DNA of 41,142 bases from an uncultured Porphyromonadaceae bacterium (GTDB taxonomy: Bacteria > Bacteroidota > Bacteroidia > Bacteroidales > Muribaculaceae): NCBI GenBank assembly GCA_902461565.1, contig CABPYL010000028.1, positions 1 to 41,142 on the forward strand, read 5' to 3'. Position 1 is the first letter of the stretch. Each line of letters begins with the position of its first letter. The notes beneath the pieces were generated by a model, which was not told the DNA's origin, made no database searches, and saw only the letters and a program-made list of their open reading frames with translations. A program made the position numbers and the translations under genes. Below, piece by piece: positions 35,176-41,142 of the stretch.

Positions 35176-37026
35176 ATGAAATACCTTGCACTCGCAATAA
35201 TAGGTGCGTCAACTGTCGGCACAGCATGCGCCACAACTGCGTTTTCCGATACAATCAACAGCCTCCACGAGGTTGTTGTAACCGGAACAAACCACGGTGA
35301 GTCGCGGAATCTGCTGCCCTACACCGTCAGCGTAGTTGGCGACCGTCAGCTCCAGGAAAGCAGCCGTCCGCAACTGCTGTCAACGCTGTCGGGCATGGTT
35401 CCAAGCCTTTTTGTTACGCAACGAGGTATTTTCGGCTTCGGTGTAAGCAACGGCGGTGCCGGCCATATAAAACTGCGCGGCGTCGGCGGCGATCGCGCCA
35501 GCGGCGTGCTCATGATGGTGGACGGCCAGCCTCAGTTCGCCGGAATCTACTCGCATCAGATCTCCGATTTCTACAGTAAGGATTACGTTGAGCGCGTAGA
35601 GGTGCTCCGCGGTCCCGGCTCGGTCCTTTATGGCTCCAACGCAATGGCCGGCGCAATAAACGTTATCACCCGCAAGGCGCCGGACGGAGTGAGGACCACA
35701 CTGCAAAGCCAGTATGGTTCGTACAACACCTGGCTGACCACAGCGACAAACACCGTGCGTGCCGGCAAATTCTCGTCGCTGGTATCGCTAAGCTATAACC
35801 GGACCGACGGAAACATCAAGGGCATGGACTTCAAACAGGCCGACGGTTACGCCAAGGCAAGCTACGACTTCAGCAAGCACTGGACAGCCGCCGTGGATTA
35901 TACCCTTATGAATTTTCGCGGCAACGACCCTGTCTACCCTACCCTGTCGAATCCCGAAAGTACAGACGTGTACCACCAGAACGTTACCCGGGGCGAGACA
36001 TCGCTGACAGTTACCGACAGTTACGGCAGCACGTCGGGTGTTGCCCGCGTGTACTATAGCTACGGCAACCATTATGTTGACGATCCGCGCCATTTCCACA
36101 GCACCGACGACCGTTTCGGCGTTATTCTCTATCAGAATTTCCGCCCGTGGCAAGGCTCTACGGCAACGGTAGGCTTCGACTTCGACGTCTACGGCGGACG
36201 CATCCCAATGTCGGGAAACACGGCGCATAAGCCCGGCTCGTTGTCCACTATGGACCGCAAGAAGATAGTGGAGTATTCGCCTTACATTACGCTGTCGCAA
36301 GTGCTGTTCGCCGACCGCCTTAGCCTCAGTGCAGGTCTGCGCATGGCCAACAGCGACAAATTCGATACCCAGTGGGTGCCGCAGTTCGGTTTCTCAATCA
36401 ACCCGGGACTCGACTGGACGGTGAAAGGCAATCTCGCTATGGGCTACCGCAATCCGTCGTTCCGCGAGTTGTACCTCTACCGCATGGCCAACCCCGACCT
36501 GAATCCGGAGAAGATGATGAACTACGAACTCACTGTCGGTCGCTCGTTCTCACGCCTTCTCACCGCCGAACTTACTGCGTACTACAGCCGCGGCAGCAAC
36601 ATGATTCAGGTGCTGGACCAGAAGAACCGGAATACCGGACGATTCATCAACAAAGGCATAGAGCTGACACTGCACAGCAATCCGTTGGACAATCTTTGGC
36701 TCAATGCCTCGTACAGCCTGCTGCACACGTCGCTCGACAACCTTGCCGGCGCACCCCGGAACCAGTATTTTGTGGGTGCTGAATGGCGTCCCCTCAGGTG
36801 GCTCGACATCACGGCTGATGTAAAGGGCGTCGCTGGCCTCTTTGTTTCCGATGGCATCAACCGCCAGAACTACGCACTGCTGCATGTAAAGGCAAGTTTC
36901 GACGTATGCCGCTACCTCGCTCTGTTTGTCGACGCCGATAACCTTACCGACGCCCGCTATACAATCAACCGAGGCTACACAATGCCCGGCATAACCGCTC
37001 TCGGAGGTTTCCGTCTCAGTCTCTGA
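35176..37026 (+). CDS. TonB-dependent outer-membrane receptor (non-SusC)
   Basis: Outer-membrane receptor of 616 residues with a signal peptide and a TonB box region (LHEVVVTGTN). The plug carries LLSTLSGMVPSLFVTQRG, IKLRGVGGDRASGVLMMVDG, and YVERVEVLRGPGSVLYGSNAMAGAINVITRK, a classic receptor signature. The barrel ends with NLTDARYTINRGYTMPG and the terminal strand ALGGFRLSL. It lacks the SusC N-terminal extension and SusC-specific motifs, so it belongs with the BtuB/siderophore/haem class. It is paired with the DUF362 lipoprotein upstream. The ABC importer at 1-2779 could in principle take the same ligand across the inner membrane, but nothing in sequence proves this. Confidence 0.92.
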   Translation: MKYLALAIIGASTVGTACATTAFSDTINSLHEVVVTGTNHGESRNLLPYTVSVVGDRQLQESSRPQLLSTLSGMVPSLFVTQRGIFGFGVSNGGAGHIKLRGVGGDRASGVLMMVDGQPQFAGIYSHQISDFYSKDYVERVEVLRGPGSVLYGSNAMAGAINVITRKAPDGVRTTLQSQYGSYNTWLTTATNTVRAGKFSSLVSLSYNRTDGNIKGMDFKQADGYAKASYDFSKHWTAAVDYTLMNFRGNDPVYPTLSNPESTDVYHQNVTRGETSLTVTDSYGSTSGVARVYYSYGNHYVDDPRHFHSTDDRFGVILYQNFRPWQGSTATVGFDFDVYGGRIPMSGNTAHKPGSLSTMDRKKIVEYSPYITLSQVLFADRLSLSAGLRMANSDKFDTQWVPQFGFSINPGLDWTVKGNLAMGYRNPSFRELYLYRMANPDLNPEKMMNYELTVGRSFSRLLTAELTAYYSRGSNMIQVLDQKNRNTGRFINKGIELTLHSNPLDNLWLNASYSLLHTSLDNLAGAPRNQYFVGAEWRPLRWLDITADVKGVAGLFVSDGINRQNYALLHVKASFDVCRYLALFVDADNLTDARYTINRGYTMPGITALGGFRLSL

Positions 37027-37049
37027 CATTATCACTCCCGCATACAAAA

Positions 37050-37081
37050 ACTCCGGCGCCAACGCACCGGAGTTTTTTTTA
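37050..37081 (+). terminator. Intrinsic terminator after the TonB receptor
   Basis: ACTCCGG (37050-37056) pairs with CCGGAGT (37067-37073), followed by an uninterrupted T-tract. Confidence 0.85.
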
Positions 37082-37096
37082 CTTTGCGTAAATCTT

Positions 37097-37128
37097 TTTG
37101 CTGTATTTGGTGGAATTTATTAACTTTG
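37097..37128 (+). promoter_or_regulatory. Bacteroidetes-type promoter of the amylase gene
   Basis: TTTG (37097-37100) and TAACTTTG (37121-37128), spacer 20 bp, match the consensus exactly. The start near 37134 leaves a leader of about 40 bases. Confidence 0.75.
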
Positions 37129-37174
37129 CGTGTATCTTGAAAAACTGAAACACAATCATACTTACTGACTTACG

Positions 37175-40018
37175 ATGAAATCTCTTCCACCCTTTCTTTT
37201 AGGAAGCGTCCTAACTTTCTCAGTTTCAACAGCTTCCGCCGATACTTTCGTAGGCGACCGCTCCGATTTCAGGGACGAAACCATATACTTCGCCATGACC
37301 ACACGTTTCTACGACGGCGACCCCACCAACAACGTATGCGGCTGGGACCATCAGGACGTACAGATTGCCAACGGCGATCCCGACTGGCGAGGCGATTTCA
37401 AAGGTCTTATTGATAAGCTCGACTACATCAAAGCACTGGGGTTCACCGCTGTATGGATTACTCCCGTAGTACAGAACTGTTCCGGCACCGACTTCCACGG
37501 CTATCACGCGATGGACTTCTCCAACGTAGACCTCCGCTACGAAAGCCGTAAGGAATGGGGCGCCGAGCAGGACGTGAAATTCCAGGACCTGATAGACGCC
37601 GCCCACGCACGCGGCATGAAGATTGTGCTGGACATTGTGCTGAACCACACCGGGAACTTCGGAGAGGCGCATTTCGCACACCTGTTCACCCGAAGCCAGG
37701 ATATACGCAATCAGGCCAACCCCAAAAATGCCATCCGACCCAACTACGACAAGCTCCCGGCCGACTACAACAGCCTAGACGGCAACGCCCAGTATCAGGC
37801 CCGATTCCCCTACCTGAAAAATTCTGACGGCACAAACAAGGATTCGCACAACTACTGGCACCACGTGGGTACAGGCTGGAACTGGGACTATCCCAACCGC
37901 TGGTGGGGACAGATTGCCGGCGACTGCGTAGACCTGAACACCGAGAATCCCGCCGTAGCCGAATACCTGGTTGAATGCTATGGAGAATTCATCAAGATGG
38001 GTGTAGACGGCTTCCGTATCGATACCACCGGCCATATATCGCGCCTCACATTCAACACATCCTTTATTCCACAGTTCCTCGCCCTCGGAGAACAGTACAA
38101 GGACAAGCGTCCCGGCGGTGCGCCTTTCTTCATGTTCGGCGAATGCTGTGCGAGGTACAGCGAGGTTACATACCGCAACCAGCCCAATCTGTCAAGCTAT
38201 TTCTACACATGGAAGTCGCCGCAGGATCTTGTGGATCAATGGAACCGCGACGCGTCGTTCTGGGATGGCATCTACATCAAGGAAGGCGACGACAACGGGC
38301 GCTACGGCAACATGGCGCTGTGCGAACAGGAACCGTCGGTAACACGCACTTCGGATAATGTGCTTATGAAAAACGGCGAGTGGCACGAGCCGGACTATAG
38401 CGACTACTCCGGCTTCTCGATTATCGACTTTCCGATGCACTACAACTTCAACAACGCCGGAGCAGCGGTAAACATCGCCAAAAGCGGCGACAAATACTAC
38501 AACGACGCCTCCTTCAACGTTGTGTACGTAGATTCGCACGACTACTGCCCCGGACCCAACGACGGTACACGATTTAACGGCGGCACAGCTCAATGGGCCG
38601 AAAACCTGTCGCTGATGTTCACTTTCCGCGGAATTCCCTGTATATATTACGGTTCCGAGGTCGAGTTCAAGAAAGGCATGAAGGTAGATGCCGGTGGAAC
38701 ATCGAATCCCGTAAAAGACTCGGGCCGCGCCTACTATGGCAATTACCTCGAAGGAAACATCGAGGCGTCCGACTTCGGCGAATATACCGCCGACGGTAAC
38801 GTGGCCACGACCCTCGGCGGAGACCTTGCCCAGCACATCATCCTGCTAAACAAAATACGCGCTGCTGTCCCTGCGTTGCGCAAAGGACAATACACATTCG
38901 ACGGCTGTCGTGCCGACGGCAGCGGGTATGCCTTCCGCCGTGCATATCGCGAGAGCTACGCGCTCGTTGCCGTTAACGGCGGAGCCACATTCTCCAACGT
39001 TCCCGAAGGCACCTACACCGACATCGTTACCGGCACCACATATACCGGAGGTGGCTCTATAACCGTAAAGGCTCCGTCGACAAAAGGGCAGCTGCGTGTA
39101 CTCGTAAAAGACTGGACAGGCGGCAAACTTGCCGAAGACGGTAAATTTATTTATACCGACAAACCTGTTGCCAAAGGCGGTAATCCCACATTCCCCGACG
39201 TACCCGCCAGCCGCTTCTACACCGCCGACGACGCCATCGACGATGCCGCCGTAATCCTTTCACCCGCCGGCGGATCATTCACGACACCACAACTTACCGT
39301 AAGCGCCTCACTCAACGTCTCGGCTGTATCGGGCTGGTACCGCATTGCCGACGGAACCGAGACAGCGATAGAAAAAGAATCGCCGGCTGTGTTTACTATC
39401 GGCGCAGACATGGATTTCAACGAAACCGTAACGGTACAATGGAGCGCTACCGACGAAAACGGCAACACATACACAGGCAACGCCACATATCGCAAGGCCG
39501 ATCCCAACGCCTCCATCACGATATTTGTGAAAGGCAAAAACGGTGCCGACATTTCCGGCACCAATCTCTACGCCTGGGGTAAAAACAGAAGCGGTTCCTC
39601 CGTAGAACCATGCGGAAAATGGCCCGGAACAGCTCTGAAAACCATCACCACCGTAGACGGCGAAGAATTCTACAGCCACACATTCACCGATATGGATGCC
39701 GTAAACATAATCTTCAACAAGAACGGCAGCCAGACCCGCGACATTGTCAACGTATGCGCAAACACATATTACGAATACGACGGAGCCTCTGATGCGACCG
39801 AAATACAGATGTCGGGTATCGCCGGCACACAGACAACGTCCATGCGTGCAATCGTGCTCGGCGGTGTTCTTCACATAATTTCGGATATCGAAGCCGATGT
39901 AGATATTTACAATCTTACGGGAGTCGCCCGCCGCATTCACGTATCGCCAGGCATAACTGCGGCCGACAACCTCCACGGATTCCATATAGTCCTCGGCAAA
40001 AAGATAATGCTTCCCTAA
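37175..40018 (+). CDS. Secreted GH13 alpha-amylase with starch-binding-like domain and sorting tail
   Basis: Exported amylase of 947 residues (signal peptide ending near STASAD, no lipobox). The GH13 regions are clear: DIVLNHTGN (Asp153-His158), GFRIDTTGHI with nucleophile Asp283, FGECC with acid/base Glu323, and VDSHDYCPG with transition-state Asp456. After the C-domain come a beta-sandwich (about 685-785) and a segment at about 785-885 (ITIFVKGKNG, LYAWGKNRSGS, VNIIFNKNGSQT). The latter resembles CBM26-like starch-binding modules. The last 60 residues (VDIYNLTGVARRI, HGFHIVLGKKIML) form a T9SS-like tail. It acts on starch or glycogen-type alpha-1,4-glucans, probably at the surface. It has its own promoter and terminator, separate from the PUL, and no susC/susD partner of its own. 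Confidence 0.92.
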   Translation: MKSLPPFLLGSVLTFSVSTASADTFVGDRSDFRDETIYFAMTTRFYDGDPTNNVCGWDHQDVQIANGDPDWRGDFKGLIDKLDYIKALGFTAVWITPVVQNCSGTDFHGYHAMDFSNVDLRYESRKEWGAEQDVKFQDLIDAAHARGMKIVLDIVLNHTGNFGEAHFAHLFTRSQDIRNQANPKNAIRPNYDKLPADYNSLDGNAQYQARFPYLKNSDGTNKDSHNYWHHVGTGWNWDYPNRWWGQIAGDCVDLNTENPAVAEYLVECYGEFIKMGVDGFRIDTTGHISRLTFNTSFIPQFLALGEQYKDKRPGGAPFFMFGECCARYSEVTYRNQPNLSSYFYTWKSPQDLVDQWNRDASFWDGIYIKEGDDNGRYGNMALCEQEPSVTRTSDNVLMKNGEWHEPDYSDYSGFSIIDFPMHYNFNNAGAAVNIAKSGDKYYNDASFNVVYVDSHDYCPGPNDGTRFNGGTAQWAENLSLMFTFRGIPCIYYGSEVEFKKGMKVDAGGTSNPVKDSGRAYYGNYLEGNIEASDFGEYTADGNVATTLGGDLAQHIILLNKIRAAVPALRKGQYTFDGCRADGSGYAFRRAYRESYALVAVNGGATFSNVPEGTYTDIVTGTTYTGGGSITVKAPSTKGQLRVLVKDWTGGKLAEDGKFIYTDKPVAKGGNPTFPDVPASRFYTADDAIDDAAVILSPAGGSFTTPQLTVSASLNVSAVSGWYRIADGTETAIEKESPAVFTIGADMDFNETVTVQWSATDENGNTYTGNATYRKADPNASITIFVKGKNGADISGTNLYAWGKNRSGSSVEPCGKWPGTALKTITTVDGEEFYSHTFTDMDAVNIIFNKNGSQTRDIVNVCANTYYEYDGASDATEIQMSGIAGTQTTSMRAIVLGGVLHIISDIEADVDIYNLTGVARRIHVSPGITAADNLHGFHIVLGKKIMLP

Positions 40019-40037
40019 TCACCATACGCAAAACATT

Positions 40038-40080
40038 CCGCGCCGAAGAATGCAGAATTCTTCGGCGCGGTTTTCTTTTG
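40038..40080. terminator. Bidirectional terminator between the amylase and META genes
   Basis: A perfect 14-bp stem, 40038-40051 with 40057-40070 (CCGCGCCGAAGAAT and its complement), loop GCAGA, followed by TTTTCTTTTG on the plus strand. It lies 13 bases before the stop of the convergent minus-strand gene, so it probably serves both. Confidence 0.85.
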
Positions 40081-40092
40081 CTGTTACAGTAT

Positions 40093-40587
40093 TCAGCGGA
40101 CAGCGATAGAATCAGAAGGCGCACGTTGCAGCAAAATATACGAAGCGCTGTCGGTATTCAGTGTAAGTACCGAATCATTACGGAACTCAGCCACCTTCAC
40201 CCTGGGAATAACGCGACTGATATAATCCTCCATGCGCATGTCCGGACACGCCATCCGTGTCATCATTCCCGCGCCAAGAGTAATAGAGTCGCCACTCGAC
40301 GTATACTCGCCGGCAATAGTATTGCAGCCCGTGGAAATGAAATAGCCACCATCGGCACTGAATTCGATATATGGCGCGTCCTCGGCCGACACCTCGGTCT
40401 TCGAAACATGTGTTGAATCGTTCACGAACACCTCGGCAACATTCCATACGCCCACGAGCGAGCGATCCAAAGCGGCAACCGTTTCAGCCTCATCGGCTGT
40501 TGCACTATCTGCGCTCTTGTGAGCGCACGAACCCATAAACATCGCCGCAACCACAGCCGCGGCTGAAAAAAGTAAAATCTTTTTCAT
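40093..40587 (-). CDS. META-domain (HslJ-like) lipoprotein
   Basis: Small lipoprotein of 164 residues; ATG at 40587 gives MKKILLFSAAAVVAAMFMGSC with lipobox Cys21. A longer frame upstream to 40761 lacks any fitting N-terminus and would run over the tRNA promoter region. The META/HslJ fold is supported by LVGVWNVAEVFVND near residue 45, IEFSADGGYFISTGCNTIAGEYTSSGDSI, and a strand-rich end with LTLNTDSASYILLQR. In other bacteria the family is linked to envelope stress and novobiocin resistance; here no role can be assigned. It stands alone, convergent with the amylase, sharing a terminator. No consensus promoter was found. Confidence 0.82.
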   Translation of the reverse strand: MKKILLFSAAAVVAAMFMGSCAHKSADSATADEAETVAALDRSLVGVWNVAEVFVNDSTHVSKTEVSAEDAPYIEFSADGGYFISTGCNTIAGEYTSSGDSITLGAGMMTRMACPDMRMEDYISRVIPRVKVAEFRNDSVLTLNTDSASYILLQRAPSDSIAVR

Positions 40588-40708
40588 ATCATTAAGTATG
40601 TAACTGATTATTAAACCGACAGCCTCCGCAAATAGTTCACTCATGCCTGCTCCGCGACAAAAAATTGCGAGAAAATTGGATTGCTGGCAAAAATTTCCCG
40701 CAAAAAGA

Positions 40709-40739
40709 TTTGGTATTAGAATAAAAAGACGTAACTTTG
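40709..40739 (+). promoter_or_regulatory. Bacteroidetes-type promoter of the tRNA gene
   Basis: TTTG (40709-40712) and TAACTTTG (40732-40739) with a 19-bp spacer lie 34 bases before the tRNA. Confidence 0.75.
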
Positions 40740-40773
40740 CAGTCGCAAAGCAAAACGCCACAAGCGCAATGCC

Positions 40774-40847
40774 GGTCCTATAGCTCAGTTGGTCAGAGCA
40801 CCTGACTCATAATCAGGGAGTCCTTGGTTCAAGCCCAAGTGGGACCA
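40774..40847 (+). tRNA. tRNA with CAU anticodon (tRNA-Met, elongator-like)
   Basis: A 74-base cloverleaf: acceptor GGTCCTA pairs with TGGGACC (40840-40846). The D-arm contains TAGCTCAGTTGGTCAGAGCA, the anticodon stem CCTGA/TCAGG encloses loop CTCATAA with CAT at 40808-40810, and the T-arm is CTTGG-TTCAAGC-CCAAG. CCA is not encoded. A CAU anticodon also occurs in tRNA-Ile2, where it is modified to lysidine; the overall form favours elongator Met, but Ile2 is not excluded. The first acceptor pair is G-C, unlike most bacterial initiator tRNAs. Confidence 0.93.
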
Positions 40848-40860
40848 CTCCTTAGAAATA

Positions 40861-40899
40861 AAGCAGTTACGACTCAAATCGTAGCTGCTTTTTCTTTTG
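40861..40899 (+). terminator. Terminator after the tRNA
   Basis: AAGCAGTTACGA (40861-40872) pairs with TCGTAGCTGCTT (40879-40890), one G-T pair, loop CTCAAA, followed by TTTCTTTTG. Confidence 0.8.
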
Positions 40900-40903
40900 C
40901 TTT

Positions 40904-40996
40904 GAACACAAATCTGAACACAACTCCGCGCCAACTCATTTCAACCGCCAATGGCAGCCCCCTGTGTTCATGCTCTTGTGTTCAAATTCTGTGTTC
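40904..40996. repeat. Cluster of five GAACACA/TGTGTTC heptamers beside the tRNA
   Basis: GAACACA occurs at 40904-40910 and 40916-40922; its complement TGTGTTC occurs at 40963-40969, 40977-40983 and 40990-40996. Flanks are also conserved: TTTGAACACA (40901-40910) is the exact reverse complement of TGTGTTCAAA at 40977-40986 and 40990-40999. Two direct and three inverted copies, 12-14 bp apart within each group, next to a tRNA 3' end resemble integrase arm sites of an attachment region. No integrase gene is in the window. Confidence 0.6.
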
Positions 40997-41079
40997 AAAC
41001 TATGGCTGAGGAAATGAATAATCAGGGGACAAGATGAAAATCAGCGGGCATCCATTTTCTTTTGCCCAGTCCCTATATA

Positions 41080-41125
41080 TTGGTTTAGGTTTAGTCGGGC
41101 ATATATAAAGCCCGAACCAAACCAA
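41080..41125. repeat. Imperfect inverted repeat near the right edge
   Basis: TTGGTTT (41080-41086) pairs with AAACCAA (41119-41125), and TCGGGC (41095-41100) with GCCCGA (41110-41115), around an AT-rich loop. No T-tract follows on either strand. The 41000-41142 stretch otherwise shows no gene. Confidence 0.45.
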
Positions 41126-41142
41126 AAATACAAAAGGCGAGC

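Noticed and set aside
1..41142. CRISPR arrays, rRNA genes, transposases
   Set aside because: No regularly spaced repeats of CRISPR size, no rRNA sequence and no transposase or integrase motifs were seen.

Overview
The window looks like the chromosome of a gut Bacteroidales bacterium, probably Muribaculaceae; the family level is inference. The evidence is a SusC/SusD pair, type IX secretion (T9SS)-style C-terminal sorting tails, A-rich start regions without Shine-Dalgarno sequences, and several promoters of the Bacteroidetes form TTTG-(18 to 20 bp)-TAnnTTTG.

Layout. (1) 1-4410, minus strand: an operon of three DUF805 membrane modules (two fused in one frame) followed by a BtuF/FecCD/BtuD-like ABC importer whose ATPase runs off the left edge. 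Three 13-bp repeats lie at its promoter. (2) 4788-5669, minus: an aldose 1-epimerase-like enzyme. (3) 5865-14124, plus: a periplasmic TPR protein, then a T9SS-sorted subtilase and a giant LRR surface protein that appear to share a promoter at 7938-7969. (4) 14510-33995, plus: a polysaccharide utilisation locus (PUL) holding SusC (broken by a one-base frameshift), SusD, a TIM-barrel hydrolase-like protein, a propeller-like surface protein, a GH3 glucosidase fused to an SGNH esterase, three DUF4855-like modules in two proteins, an unrecognised secreted protein, an EEP-family phosphoesterase and a GH36 alpha-galactosidase. (5) 34155-37026: a DUF362 lipoprotein and a TonB-dependent receptor. (6) 37175-40018: a secreted GH13 alpha-amylase with its own promoter and terminator. 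(7) 40093-40587, minus: a META-domain lipoprotein. (8) 40774-41142: a CAU-anticodon tRNA, its terminator, and a cluster of GAACACA/TGTGTTC heptamers that may mark an integration site.

How the genes work together. The PUL would bind a glycan at the surface (SusD, the propeller-like protein) and import it through SusC. Removal of beta-linked glucosyl-type residues (GH3), alpha-galactose (GH36), acyl groups (SGNH) and perhaps phosphate (EEP) would accompany this. The DUF4855-like, DUF6259-like and unrecognised proteins are the main candidates for new chemistry. The substrate cannot be read from sequence. No SusR, hybrid two-component or sigma/anti-sigma regulator is present in the window.
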